DNA from: Galeruca laticollis
Taxonomy: Eukaryota > Arthropoda > Insecta > Coleoptera > Chrysomelidae
DNA length: 64,000 nt
Direction of reading: 5' to 3'
Assembly (NCBI GenBank): GCA_963921935.1
Contig: OY998175.1
Coordinates: forward strand, 175,619,262 to 175,683,261
Below are positions 11,030 to 23,899 of the stretch, piece after piece. The notes under the pieces are model-generated. The model did not search any database, was not told the origin of the DNA, and saw only the letters and a program-made list of their open reading frames with translations. The translations under genes and the position numbers were made by a program. Each line of letters begins with the position of its first letter. Position 1 is the stretch's first letter.

Positions 11030-12065
11030 AACTAGATTAGTGGAGTGGACTGTTGTTTGTCGTTCACCGATACACCAAAGGTTTGGTTGTTGTTGTTTTT
11101 TTCGATTAAATTTTGGGAAAGAAGGACCAGTCGTAATTTTAAGTAACGTTTAATTCAAAACAATGGAGTGCGACAATATTATCCAACGTAAATAAAATCT
11201 TGCAAAAAACAGATAATAAGGTGGATACAACAAATAACGCGGCGGGTTGATAGCTAGATAGTTAAATTACATTTCACAGATATAAGATGCTCGTATGATA
11301 AATATGTATTTCTCTCCGATTATTATTGAACTTAACCACTTTTAGTTAGCCTTTTAGTTGCACTGGTGCATTTCGCGTCGTAACACGATAAATATTTTAC
11401 TTTTGGGAAAAATCGTAATTTTCCCGGCTTAGTATTAGTTTAGTTTACAGTTGATTAGTTTAGAGTTTTATTCTGACCAGATAGATTCAGTGGGTTGTTA
11501 AGATACTTGATACACTGTCAAATGTGTCCGTTTCGGATAAGATATTTTCACCACTGCTTTATTGAACGACAGATATTTCACTACTGACTTGTTTCCTCGA
11601 GAGTTCGTCTTCTGTCATAAGCTGAAAAAAGACTATTTCTAATTCAGATCTGGATATCCTAAAAGATAACTTTCTTCTTTTTAAATCTCGACGTCGGGTA
11701 AATTTCCCATTGACAATAGAGATGAGTTTTGTCATTGTAACATAGTAAGGGTGTAACCTTACCCATAATTGACAGCTTCTATTCTTGTCCCAAGCCAGAA
11801 ATAGTCTTGGTGTGTGCTAAATTATTTACGTCAACTATTGTGGAACAACAACAATTATTTGAGGTGATTGTTACGTGATTATTTTAAATGTTTTTAGAAA
11901 GGTCCAAAATCCTTTCTTATGAATAGTTTTTTAGAACTAGTTAAAATTTGTGCCTGTTTCATATAGAGATTGTTTCTCTGGTTCCATACACTTGTCCGAT
12001 ACTTACAAATTGAGGAAGAAAGTTTTTGTTAACTTGTTTCCGTGATATATACTGCTCGCTAAATC
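11030..12065 (-). repeat. BEL/Pao 3' LTR
   Basis: Shares with 16015-16920 blocks such as CGTTCACCGATACACCAAAG, the (GTT)n run after it, GTTTCCTCGAGAGTTC, and CGTGATATATACTGCT near the end. The longer of the two copies. Confidence 0.75.
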
Positions 12066-12451
12066 GCAATATTCTCCCCCCGGAAACTAAGTATTTGCTT
12101 CATTTAGGAGAACGAAAGATAGATAAGTATAAAACTTTAAGTAAATCTTTTGTTGTATACTAGACATAACTTATAACTAAGGAAGTCGCGACTTCTAGCA
12201 TGTTTTAATAGTTAATTAGTTTCCTGGTGTCTTGTTTGGGTAGAGGGCATAGTTTTGTTACAGGCCTGGTAGTCTCACCTGCTTTAGTTTTTAGGTGGAC
12301 GACCCTGACTTTTGCGTCAGGTCCGCTAATGGTTTTTATGACTCTTGCCATAGACCAATTAAGAGGTGGAATGGTTTCTTCCTTTAAGAGGAAAAGATCG
12401 TTTATTTGTTAGTTCTTATGTGTTTTTAGCAATTTTGGTCTATTCCGCAGT

Positions 12452-15200
12452 CTATTCAGATACTCCACAGAACAGCTGCTGAGTTTTTGCGCATTGTGGC
12501 CAAAATTTAACACTGTTTTCTTGTACATGAGATAGATCTTTTTCCGTATAAGGCATCATACTGGATCCTATCAAGAAATGACCTGGAGTGAAATATTGAA
12601 AATCAGAAGGATCGTTCAATAAGATACTCAAAAGCCGTAAGTTTAATATTGCTTCGATTTGAGTCATAATAATTGCGAATTGTTCAATTTTGTTAAACCA
12701 ATGGGTCTTAAGGTATGATACTTGGAGCTTTAAATTGCAGCGTCCCAAATTCCTCCCCAATGTAGTGACGAGTTCAGTGCGTACGGATATTTGCAATTCA
12801 TTGCTTATGGGATTCCATTTTACACCAAAAACCTTAGACGGAGGGTGTTCTATTTTGATGTCAAATTCAGTTATTTGTATTTGCGATTTTTTTTCTAGAA
12901 AATTTTGAGAATTAGATCCCCATTTATGCAAGTGGAAACCAGCCGCTTCAAGCAATGATTTTAGTTCGAAATAGAATTTTTCAAGGGATTAAGGGATTAG
13001 ATGGAATCAAACCCTGTTAAATTATCGTATCGTACGTCTGTGTGAGAACAGCGTTCAGCTAGAGGAAGATTTTTATTGGTACTTGCTATCTTGTTTAAAA
13101 CTCTCGTTGAGAGGAACGGACTACAATTCATCCCGTACGTTATGGTTTGTGATTCAATACATTTTAGCGATTCTTTTGATGAGTCTCACCACAAAATATT
13201 TTGAACAAACACGTCTTTGGGGTTAATTCGAATTTGTTTAAATATGTTCTCTAAATCAACAATGAATGTGTATTTAAAAGTTCTGAACCTACACAAAATG
13301 TCCTACAGGTCAGGCTGAACTTGATACCCTTCGAGACAAAAGTCGTTCAACAAAAAACCGGAGTTGGTTTTACAAGAAGTGTCGAACACGACACGCAGTT
13401 TGGTCTTAATTCGATCTTGTCGATAAACTGGTAAATGGAGACTAAAATATTTTGTTCTAATAGCGAATTTTGCGATGATAGAGGTACATATTTTGCATGT
13501 TCAAGTGGAATGTATTCATGAATAAATTTCATGTATTCCGAATACAGATCGGGATTCAGTTGCAATCGTTTTTCTAAAGAGAAACAACATCGATTCTTAG
13601 CAATAGTGAGAGAGTCGCCTAACTTTTTCTGTTCTGCGACATGTTTTAACGGAATATCTACTTGGAAATTTTCCTTTTTGGAGAATCTTTGTTGTAGGTT
13701 TGCAGTTTGAAGATATTTAAATTTTGGGATTTCTTCGTTTTTCCAGAATTTTGAGAGACTATTTTGTAATTCAATGTCCGAATTATAATTTACGGGCTCA
13801 CTGACTTCATGATAAGGGTGTGTGTTTCGATTCTTGTTGGGAGTTCTGTTTTTCCGAAATAATGTAACCCAAATGGGTATCAAAAACTCTGGGTAGACCG
13901 TCACCTAGTTTGATGAGGCCATAGGTCAACAGATCATAATAAACATCTGCTTCTATTAATAGATCGATTTTAGCGGGTGTGGCAAAAGTTTTGTCAGCTA
14001 ATTTATTTACAATCCGCGAAGATATTGTTACGTGATCTACATTCAACTTTCTCAAGCCAGAGGCAAGAGATTTCGAATTCTTTCGAGGGGTCGACGTTTG
14101 AGTGAAGCACTATATCCAACATTTCGTTAGACAGAGTACTGGATTCAGATATGCCTGAAATATTTAAGATTTTATTGTAAGGAGTGTCGTTGAGTTTTTG
14201 TATAAGTTGTTTGCTAATGAAAGTATTTTGGCTTCCGTTATCCAGACGAATTCTTACATGAACAGGTTGATTTTGGCGATTGTAAATTGTTGCTTGCGCG
14301 GTCTCTAGCATCACTAAGTTATTTTTTGTTAAAAGAACTAATAAACTGGAAGAATTTGTAATAGTTTCGTTTTCTTGAAACCTTTGAGATAAGGATGGTC
14401 TTTCCTGACTTTGAGGCAGATATTCTGAATAATTGTTGCGGTTGAAAGTTTGAATGTTATGTTGGAAATTTGAATTTTGCGAACGAGAATTGTCAGAGGT
14501 GAGATATGGATTAAAATTGTTACTATTTGAAGGCCTTTGTCCGTTATTATGTGAATTCTGAAAATGCAGAGGAGAATGATGTATTTTGTGACAATGGGTG
14601 CATGATCTTTGTGACAAACAGATGTCAGCATTGTGTCTCGTGCCTGAGCAATTTACCACAGTTTTTTGTTTTTGACAAATTCGTTTCGCTGCATTAAAGT
14701 TAATGATGCAAAATTGTCACAGGTATAGATTTTATACACAGTGTCTGAACACATAACGCATCCACCAATGTTTTGAGTTGGATTATTTGAATTTTTGTGA
14801 TAAGTTGAATGATTGCTTGAGTTTTTTTTGAAATTTGTTTGCGATTGTCTGTGGAAGGCTACTTTATATTTAGTTTTTTATGCGAAAATGAGTCTTGTAA
14901 CGTGTATGATTGACTTATCTTACCAGCAGCATTATCGAGTATTTCAATTTCCTCTTTTAGAAATAGTAAAAATGCATCGACTGTTGGTAGAGGGTTCCTG
15001 TTCCTGCATTTTCCAATTCTACATGCAAATTTCTATCAATCATTTGTGATACATCTACAATACATAAGGCATCACTTTCAAGATAACTTTTTATATAATA
15101 ATACTTCTCAGCATCTGATTTTAATTGTGAATTTTCGAGCACACTAGTTTTGAACAGTTTATACAAATTTCCCATTCAGTGTGATTCCCGGAAAACTTCT
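12452..15200 (-). pseudogene. BEL/Pao gag-pol remnant
   Basis: Reading downward on the minus strand: a gag segment (14957-15175); a Cys/His zinc-knuckle block with CTHCHKIHHSPLH and an aspartic protease block VHVRIRLDNGSQNTFISKQL (14003-14659); an RT N-terminal part with LQNSLSKFW and YVPLSSQNS (13347-13904); and a 167-codon frame (12452-12955). In that frame an RNase H-side segment (AGFHLHKWGSN, KVFGVKWNP) is fused by deletion to the integrase C-terminal segment QIEAILNLRLLSILLNDPSD...TPGHFLIG. The protease motif is DNG rather than the usual DSG/DTG. RT catalytic and most integrase domains are deleted. The block order and the TPGHFLIG motif are diagnostic of BEL/Pao. Confidence 0.75.
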
Positions 15201-16014
15201 TTACTTTTATTTCAGGTAATCTAGTATCTGAGTTATAATTTGACTCTAGTCTTATTTCCTTAACAGACTCATCAGGGTTACTCTCAGATATGGTTAATTT
15301 TTTAATCGCACTAGCTAATTGACACCTACCTTTTCTATTTTGTTCTTCCTAATCTTCCTAATCTGGGATTTCTTATTCATTCTTCTTAGGTGGGTCAATT
15401 TCATTTTGTATGGGTTTCTACTGGCTACAGCTTTTTATGAGTTCTTCTTGTATACTTTCCAGATCAAATATATCTAAAGTATCTATTTCTGATTGTAGTT
15501 GATTATTTATTCTAATTTTTACTTTTCATTGAATATCGTTCACTGATTAAAGTTTTTAAATCCATTGTGAAGATTTTTGGATTAAGTTTGTGATAAGAGC
15601 AAAAATGTGATTGATATTTTTGATCAGATGCTGGGAATTTTTGTGATAATGTATTACGAGCTACTGTGATTATACTAAATATTTGATTTTACATGGAAGG
15701 TATAGATATGAACTTCAAAAATAAATGTCTTTTTTCAATTTTTCTTCAGCGAGCGGTATGTACAATAAAATTGGAATAAACTGACCTTTTCCAATCCTGT
15801 AGTGAGATATCTGCAGCTCCTGCTTACAGGTGTAAGTTTGTAGATCATTCGATCCATTTATATGATGGCACACTTGTTGTTCTGTCTTTATCACTATTTT
15901 CTGCCCTAAGTTTTGCGATAGAGTTCACTTTGATTCAAGTGTATGGTATAATGTTAAGTTTAGATATGCACTGGTTTAGATCTGGCTCTGTAGGACCATC
16001 TTTTGGTGTAAAAG

Positions 16015-16920
16015 AGCTAGATTAGTGGAGGGGACCGTTATATTTGTCGTTCACCGATACACCAAAGGTTTTGTTGTTGTTGTTGTTTTTCTTCGATTAG
16101 GTTTTTGGAAAGAACGACGAGTCGTAATTTAACCACAGCGAATGATGCGGCGAGTTGATGGATAATTAAATTACAATTGTTCACAGGTATTAAATGCCGG
16201 TTTGATAAATATGTATTTGACTCCGATTATTATTAAACTAAAACACTTCTAGTTAGCACTGTATTTTGCGTCGTAACACGATATATATTTTTATACTTCT
16301 AGGTAAAGTCGTAATTTTCTCGGTTAAGTATTAAGTTTTATTTACAGTTGATGGGTTAGAGTTTTATTCTGACCGGAGATATTCACTCAGTTGTTACACT
16401 GTGAAATACGTCCGTTTTGGACAAGATATTTTCACCACTGCTTCATCGGACGAGAGATATTTCACCATTGACTAGTTTCCTCGAGAGTTCATCTTTTTAT
16501 CATAAGCTGAAAAAGACTGTTTGTAATTCAGATCTGGATGTCATAAAAGACTTTCTTCTTTTTAAATCTCGACGTTGGGTAATTTGCCCAATTAAGAGAC
16601 GTTACCTTACCCATAACTGAAAGTTTCTATTCTTGTTCCAAGCCATAAATAGTCTTGGTGTGAGGTAAATTATTTAGGTCAACCATTGTGAAACAGCATT
16701 AATTATTTGAGATGATTGTTATGTGATTTTAAAATGTTTTTAGAAAAGTCTATAATTATTTTTTATGAATACATTTTTAGGACTAGTTAAATTTTGTAAG
16801 TGCCTGGTTCATATAGAGAGGCTTTCTCTGGTTCCATACACTTATGCGATAATTACAAATTGAGGGAGAAAGTTTTTGTTAATTTGTTTTCGTGATATAT
16901 ACTGCTTGCCAAATCGCAAC
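16015..16920 (-). repeat. BEL/Pao 5' LTR
   Basis: Partner of 11030-12065 with several deletions. The tail CGTGATATATACTGCTTGCC corresponds to the left copy's CGTGATATATACTGCTCGCT. Confidence 0.75.
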
Positions 16921-17048
16921 AATTGTTCACGGAGAAATGATTAGTTACTGTAACTATTGAAGCAATATATTAAAAGTTATGTTCAACTTCATCGCTGTAA
17001 TTTACTCTTCCAAAATAAGTTCTTAACCTTGACATTTTTTATTTTTAG

Positions 17049-17117
17049 GTAGCATTAGATACTCCTCCAGCACACAGTTTTGGAATAAGACACTCTGAAT
17101 TCTCAGAGCACTATTGA
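17049..17117 (+). CDS. ODF3-like protein, terminal exon
   Basis: Last exon of the host gene, in phase 0 after the exon ending at 4350. The acceptor is ATTTTTAG at 17041-17048. It reads VALDTPPAHSFGIRHSEFSE, then HY and TGA at 17115-17117. The APAxSFGIRHSEY-type ending is the hallmark C-terminus of ODF3/CIMAP1-like proteins, so the coding sequence clearly ends here. Together the three visible exons give about 137 residues of the C-terminal part, against about 200-260 for a complete family member. A small exon hidden in the 12.7-kb intron cannot be excluded but is not required by phase or by repeat order. Confidence 0.85.
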   Translation, partial: VALDTPPAHSFGIRHSEFSEHY

Positions 17118-17405
17118 GTAAAGTCTTCAGCGAACACGACCGAGCCGAGCTGCGTTCTAACTAGTGATCACGTGAACACAGAAATCATGAAATAATGTTT
17201 GGAATGTTACGAACACAAGAGTAGCATTTATACTCCTATTGTCAGTTTATTGTCTTATCAAAAATTTAATTGACTGTTGATAGGTTTACTACAATTATAC
17301 AAAAAAATATGGCAATCAACGACTACTATTGGAAATATTCATACTCACGTTGCTGTTTTTGCTTAATTTAACATTATCGCTATTAATAGATGCTTCATTT
17401 CTCAT

Positions 17406-17411
17406 AATAAA
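17406..17411 (+). promoter_or_regulatory. Candidate polyadenylation signal
   Basis: AATAAA lies 289 bases after the ODF3-like stop codon. Another lies near 17512. In such AT-rich DNA the match alone is weak evidence. Confidence 0.3.
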
Positions 17412-17735
17412 TTAGCAAACAACGTTACCGCTTCTTTTAAACTTTAAATGCTATTTTTGTTATTTATATAAAAATACTTTTCTGGAGAAGTAACCTTTAT
17501 ACCATTTTTTAAAATAAAAATTCTCAAAAATCTATATAGTTTTTTTTATTTCGACCATTTACTTCTAGATTTGTAGATTTGATATTGTTAAACTTCCCAA
17601 TCAAAATCCTTACAATGATCATCTACTATACTATTTTTCCCATCTATGCTGACATGGACTGGAGTGGAGTGTGTGTGGGGGTACAGTGGTAGGGCTATAT
17701 AGGTTGGAGTGGGGAAATATGGGCTTGGTTAAGAA

Positions 17736-17751
17736 GGGGGGGGGGGGGGGG
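17736..17751 (+). repeat. Poly-G run (16 G) in a G-rich tract
   Basis: The interval 17650-17760 is strongly G-rich on the + strand in otherwise AT-rich DNA, and contains an uninterrupted run of 16 G plus GTGTGTGTGGGGG nearby. It could form a G-quadruplex. Confidence 0.8.
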
Positions 17752-18069
17752 TCAGTGAGGAGGGTATATTTTAGAAGGAAAGATATAGGTATACGTTCTA
17801 TTAGCATTACTCCTTTTTGTTTCCTTATCTTAGCTGTAGCGTAATTTGGGTCCAGAAGTTATCTAAACGTTTTACCTTTTGGCGAACATCTACATATTAT
17901 TTGTTTGCAATTTCGATATTTTCCGTGTGTAGTCATAGAATGAAATATAATCATATCCTGGGTAACAAATACTCCATCTATGTCAGTGATGGTTCTTCGA
18001 GAAACATCGAAAATTTGTTTTTTTCAGTTTAACTCATTATTCTGCTTATTATCTTTTCGCATGACAGGC

Positions 18070-18900
18070 GGGTCTACTCTACAAGATAAAAAATACTCTC
18101 AACAACAACTTTTACCTCCTTTCAGTGTACTACCTAACTGAAAGAAATTTCACAGTCGAATACAATTATTCAATATCAGACAACTACGCTATAAAATCTA
18201 GGGTGCTACAAGGAAGCGTGTTCGGACTACTCCTCTACCTTCTATGCACTAATGACCTGCCAGAAACAGACAGCAGAACGATCATCGCCTTTGCGGATGA
18301 TGTCGCCATTCTCTTTGTAGATAGCGATCAAATTAGCTCTTCAATAATTGAGCAAACTCATCTGAACCAATTGAACACCTGGCATAGAAGATGGAGAATA
18401 AAAATCAACCAATGCTAATCCGGTGACTTTCACTACCTGTCACAACAACTGCCCATCAGTCACGATTGATGGAGTCCCAATATCAGTCAAAAGTGAGATG
18501 TCTAGGCCTACACCTAGATAGAAGATTAACCTGGGAGAAACATATACAAACAAAACGAAGAAAACTAGACATCAAGTACAAACAAATGTACTTACTAATA
18601 GGCCAAAAATCCAAACTAACAACCAAAAACAAGTTTCTGCTATACAAAGAAATGCTAAAACTTATATGGACATAGGGCGCGCAACTGTGGGGCTGTGAAA
18701 ACTCCACAAGAATGAAAACATGAAATGAAATATTTCAGCAGAAAACACTGTGATCCATTGTTAATACTTCCTGGTATATTAGCAACCAAAGTCTCCATGA
18801 CGACCTTCAAATTCCGTATGTCCCAGAAGTAATCAGAACAGTTTCCACCAATTACAAGATGCTAGATCATTGCTATATATTGGGGCAATGTAAACTAATT
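18070..18900 (+). pseudogene. Jockey-type LINE reverse transcriptase remnant
   Basis: The + strand readings carry RT block 4-5 with VLQGSVFGLLLYLLCTNDLP and IIAFADDVAILF (18125-18418), then VRCLGLHLDRRLTWEKHIQT (18466-18675). After a stop comes GAQLWGCENS, and then NTSWYISNQSLHDDLQIPYV in another frame. The order PQGSVLGPLLY, FADD, LGLxLDxRLTWxxH, W..YG.QLWG, NAPWYVxN is typical of Jockey-clade LINEs. At least one frameshift and several stops break it, and the 5' part including the endonuclease is absent. It was copied into DNA just downstream of the ODF3-like gene and is in the same orientation. Confidence 0.75.
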
Positions 18901-20408
18901 GTATTCACCTGGGTTTAGTAAATTATTGCTTCTATAATGCTCTACAACTAAATATGAAGATCATTTAGACAACCAGCTATAGTAAGGTTTGCAATCAATC
19001 TCATACAAGTTTGGGTTAATTTGCGTACATCTAATTAGACTTAATGATATTTGGGGGTCGCCTGTTTTGAATATATATGTGTATAATTGCACTATTAGCT
19101 TCTTAGTTTTCTGATCTATCCGCATAGCAAGTGATTTCTGTCTTAGCTGGTCCTCCTTGCCATGCTTTCCTATCTAGCTGTTAATTTTTCTCCCAAAGCT
19201 ATACTTATGGCACTCTCATCGAACGGTAGTCCACAGAAGGCGATTATTCTCAGACCACCAGGTACTGATTTGGTTTCAACATCGGGTTGTCCTCATAGAC
19301 TTTGTGGTATACACGCCTGATATACTGATTTCTTAAATTGAAATTTACTGTCTCGACCCTCACTTCGTGGAATCCACTTATATTACTGTTTCAAACGAAA
19401 CTAACTGTTTCTAGATAATTCCACAATATATATAGAAAAATGTTAAAAATTCTAAGATATTGACAATTGTTTCGATATTAGTATTGATTTCTGTACACAG
19501 TATCGGAAAAATTATATCTGGGCTATAGGTTGAAATCTGTAAGAGTAACAAGGAACGCAGTCACATTATAATACCACATAATCGAAAGAGACGGAATGCT
19601 GTCCTCCACTCCTGTTACCTCACTCAACTCAAAAGTGCTGTGTAAAACCGAATGTGATGTGACCAATCAAGAATCTGCAGAATTGCCAACTTAAATTCAA
19701 ATCACTCCTAGTTTAAAAAAGGTATGACAGTGTCTAGGCCGTGGTAGCGAAAACATTCAAAAATTAAATTATCGCTGAAACATGCCGACTATTCACACAA
19801 CCGCGGAGAAAGTACCGATTGTTAATTCTGCGAAAGATACTATAAATATATTTATAGTCGCTATTGCAGACATACGAATACCTAGAGAAGCAACTCTACT
19901 TTCAATTATTCATACATTTGAGAATTTTGGGAGTGTGAAAGCATATTGTGAAAATAGCAAACATTACAACATAATAGTTAAGAGAGTTAATCCAATATGA
20001 AATCAAATTGCACATTAAGTTATTATAAAATCATTGACAACAAAAATAACAAATATTTTCATAAAAAAAGTTGAATACTAGATTCCCCATTTCCATTAAG
20101 AGTAGGAAAGGTCTGAAACAAGAAAAGAAATTAAACGCAGTTACCAAAAAATATTTTTCTATGTTGGTTTTTTTACCATCATTATAATATTTTTTAATTA
20201 ATAAGGGGATACAAACTATTGTGAGTTGAGAAAATACGTATGATTTATGTTCTAGACAGGTGAACCAATCAAAATTTATATGACCTTTTGTAAAGTTTTT
20301 CAGGTTGATTTCGAATATCTGAGTTTAGAGGTTATGGTCGTATCTTTGCAAATAACAGTGTGGTAGTGGTAGAATTATTAGTATAAGAGCTGTTATATTC
20401 CATATAGT
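18901..20408. other. Intergenic sequence with one PLE scrap
   Basis: Apart from the decayed PLE fragment at 19340-19500 I recognise nothing. The 72-codon frame at 19782-20000 matches no family that I know. Confidence 0.4.
19340..19500 (-). mobile_element. Decayed Penelope-like 3' end (copy 3)
   Basis: Shares CTGTCTCGACCCT, CTTCGTGGAAT, TAATTCCACAATAT and GACAATTGTTTCGATA with the PLE copies at 131-570 and 43566-45614, in the orientation of copy 1. The region corresponding to the hammerhead-like motif keeps CGAAAC-AATT-GTC but has lost CTGACGA. Confidence 0.65.
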
Positions 20409-20437
20409 CACCGTCATATGAAAAGTGCCTAAGTCCA
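20409..20437 (+). repeat. Left terminal inverted repeat
   Basis: Pairs with 26323-26351. Both contain CACCGTCATATGAAA, then GTGC, then TAAGTCCA. Confidence 0.8.
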
Positions 20438-21496
20438 CTTTTTTCAGGAAACGAGATTTTAGTGTCATCTACTTAAGCACTTCAATATCTACGATTTCGT
20501 GCTCATAATTTGATCTTACGTGTATAGATGGAGCCGCAATACTCGCCAGTGAAACGTGCGCAAGTCTGTACGATAGTGAATATTGCTTAAGTCCGGGCTG
20601 TCAATGCTGATGTCAACGGTTATTTTGCAGCGTTTGGTTTCATTGAGAGTTTTCGCTCAAAACGTCATAGTTTTTATGAAGTAATTGTTAAAACGTGTCG
20701 TAGAATAATTCAGATGAGTACAGAAATGTATAATAATATGTACATTTGGTTTTGTGTTAATCTATTGTTAGTTTTTAAGTACCATTTATTTTAACAGGAG
20801 ATAGGCATTTTTCATTGTCAGCTGGATAAAAGCTACGCATTATTCATGGTTGAAAATAGTATGTATTGTGTGTAATTATAGAATTTTTTAGGAATTTTTG
20901 ACATTTTACAATAATGCAATTTACTTGGACTTTTTATATACAGAACACATAATTTAATAAATAATATTAAAGCATTCACAAAATAAAATTAAATATTTTT
21001 AAAGTAAATTAACTGTTAAGGATCTGTATAATTCACATTTAAATGTTACCATAAAATTATATAAATACTGTTAGTTTCAATAATTATTTTTTATAAAATC
21101 GAGAATACTCGACGTAATAATCGACTTCTTTTCAGAGTGAAACAAAGATCTAGAAGCTTCAAAATGTTAACCAGAGTTCTTAGAGAGAGTAAAATCAAAA
21201 ATTCTAGTACCCAAAAACTGTTTAAAAGCTTATATCCTGATAATGATAAACAGACAGATATAATAAATTATCCCTTGCAATAGAAAATTTACAACAAGAG
21301 TATTTTCAAGCTCAAACAGCACTAAATAATGATACCATAATATACATAGATTGCCTAAATAATAGTTCAATAATTGAGGAACAAGAAATGGGAATTTCCG
21401 AAAACAGTATATTCAGAAAAAATGTTACTTCAAATACCTACTGATTCAAAATGTGATAACTATCCAAGTACAAAATAAATTATTATATAACAAGAA

Positions 21497-21516
21497 ATAG
21501 ATAGATAGATAGATAG
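21497..21516 (-). repeat. (ATAG)n tail of the LINE
   Basis: Five tetranucleotide units in the position of a LINE 3' tail, immediately after a polyadenylation-like AATAAA (minus strand). Confidence 0.7.
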
Positions 21517-23890
21517 TTTATTGTGTATAAGATAAATCTTTTCACAAAGGTTCGGTACAAAATTTCAAGAGAGGAATTAAGATAATTCGATATAAATTAT
21601 GACATAGAACTAATTTGTAAATTAATTGAAAAGTTTAGATAAAAACCAAAATATAAAATATGTGTGTACTTCATGATAATGCCAATCATTCACCATGTGC
21701 AAATGCTCGCAGCTTTAATATACTGATAATACTATGAGCTAATTTAGTAAGTTCAAAGAATCCGTTTCGTGTATTGTTATTATTAAGGTAGTGTACCAGA
21801 TCATCAATATTATGAACATTTTGAAAAACACTATTTTTTCTGAGAGGGCTGTAAATGGGATATTCAAAAAGTATATGATGTAATGACTCCGGGGAATCCA
21901 TATTACAGACAGTGCAAATCTCAGTGCTGTCAATAATATAAAAACTTCCTTTAAAAGACAATTTTAAAAATGTTTTACTACAGGTTCTAAGTTGTGCTAT
22001 TATTCTGGTTATATAAATGTATGCGGATGTTCGCAAATAACTGCTAATTTCACCAACTAGTAAGTGTGAGTATAGTAAAGAGTAACTAGAAGCAACCTTT
22101 CTGTTTATGTCACTATCAAGCAGCCGTTTCCGAAATTTGTCTAGAACAAGTCTATCCAAACTGCGTACATTTGTACTTAAATAATCTTCCCATAGGCACT
22201 CACATTGCGCATAAATAAACCATTCTTTAAGTTGTGTCACCCAATTATACTTTTGAATTATTATCAGATGATAACTGAGCAAGTCGATTGAAACAAATTT
22301 TTGAAAGTCTAGAAGAGGTCATTCATTTGAGTTTGTTTAACCAAAGTAAGGCATGTTAAATGATGAGAACTTGTTTCCAAGCGTACAATGTAATCTGTGG
22401 TATTCAGTGTAACGCAGACCCCATACACCAATTCCAAAAGAAAGAGAATATAAAATAATTGAATTATATAGATTGATCCGCGATTCCCAAGTATTCATTT
22501 TTGACCGACACATTATATCCATTACTGCTCCAATGGCCCGATTAGCTTTGATTTTATAATTGTTAGCCATGGTGCAAAACAAGGCTGTGGAGGAGAAATC
22601 AACACCCAAGTAAGCAAACTGCTTTACTGTTTCCAAACAATATCCACTATAATGAAATTTTTTATTGTAATTATGTACATGGCCACTTTTTGAGAATATC
22701 ACTACTTTTGTTTAATCGGTATTGACTACAAGTTTGTTATCAAAGATATAAGACTCGAGTACCTTTAGCTTTCGCTCTATATCAATTGGAGAGTCGCCAA
22801 GGATAACTATATCATCTGCGTATTGAAGCATTAATACGTCGTTGTTGCCATCAATAGTGAGTCCATTTAGATTTTTTAAGCGAAAATAATCTTCAATGTC
22901 AGATATGAAAATAGAAAAAAATTAGGGGACTGAGTGATTCTCCCTGCAAGACACCTTCCGAGATGTTGTATTTTTTACTGTAAAGTTTTGTTGCTTGATT
23001 GTGAATGTTGCTTTATCATATATCTGTTTTAGTATACGAATGTGTTTAGAACTAATCCCAAATTTATGAAGTTGCAACCAAAGAAGTTTATGATCTATAC
23101 TGTTAAATGCTCTTTTGAGGTCTACGAAGACAGCAAAGACTTTTCTGCGCTGAAGTCTAAGAGTGATTTGCAAGATCGAGGTTAAAAGGAAAATATTATC
23201 TAAACAGCCTCTGTCTTTTCGGAAGCCATATTGTGTTTCTGGAAGGATGGAATTATCTTCACACCAGCTGGACAGACGATTTAGTAAAATAAGTGTGAAT
23301 ACTTTAACGCAGCAATTGATTAGCGATATACCGCGATAGTTGTTTGGATCATCTAAGGGTTCTTTCCTGTGAAGCATTGTTAGAATTGTGTCACACCAGC
23401 CAAATAGAATTTTTTCTGATTCTAATATTTTATTATATAAGTGACACATGTATAAGCGCCAATTTTGTGGCAAGTGTTTCAGAAACTCATAGGTTATGCT
23501 ATCCCTACCAGGAGCCTTACCATATTTACACACCAACAGGGATTGATCAAGTTCTGAGAGTGTTATAGGTGAATCCAGAAACTAATTTCCAACGCCAAAA
23601 AAACTTATATCAAATTTAACCTTAATTGTAGTTAAGTGGTCGTAAAATGCCTCCCATTCCGCAATTGATAACGGACAGAATTTATTTCTGCGCCTAAATA
23701 AGTTTAATGTTTTCCAAAACTCTGACTGATTTCAGGTATTGGAAAGAGCAACCATAACATTATTTTCACACACTTGTTTCTTTTTAAAAATGAGCTGCTC
23801 ATATTCTTTTTTTATAGTGATATAATTCGTTTTATATGGTTCTGAAAACCCATATTTTTGCACACTTTTAATTTAATTTTTACTTGAGTC
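21497..23890 (-). pseudogene. LINE inserted in the DNA transposon, RT domain, 5' truncated
   Basis: Minus-strand non-LTR retrotransposon. Blocks in order: GKAPGRDSITYEFLKHLP, NNYRGISLINC, ETQYGFRKDRGCLDNIF, VFAVFVDLKRAFNSID (22922-23536). Then, past a stop near 22922, comes LQYADDIVILGDSP with the RT catalytic YADD. A thumb region with KQFAYLGVDF follows (22337-22702), and then a C-terminal part (21686-22282) with the Cys/His motif CTVCNMDSPESLHHILFEYP. The 3' end lies at an AATAAA-like site followed by a (CTAT)n tail, seen as ATAG repeats at 21497-21516. Several stops and frameshifts disable it. No endonuclease domain remains. The clade is not resolved. Confidence 0.75.
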
Positions 23891-23899
23891 TTTAGCTCT

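Larger units (their letters stand above)
11030..16920 (-). mobile_element. BEL/Pao LTR retrotransposon, decayed, nested in ODF3-like intron
   Basis: Two directly repeated LTRs (about 11030-12065 and 16015-16920) bracket minus-strand gag, protease, reverse transcriptase and integrase relics. The right LTR is shorter through several internal deletions. Boundaries are given to within about 15 bases. In minus orientation the LTR starts near TTGCGATTT and ends near TCCACTAATCTAG. The element lies antisense in the intron between ODF3-like exons 4113-4350 and 17049-17117 and accounts for nearly half of that intron. Confidence 0.75.
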
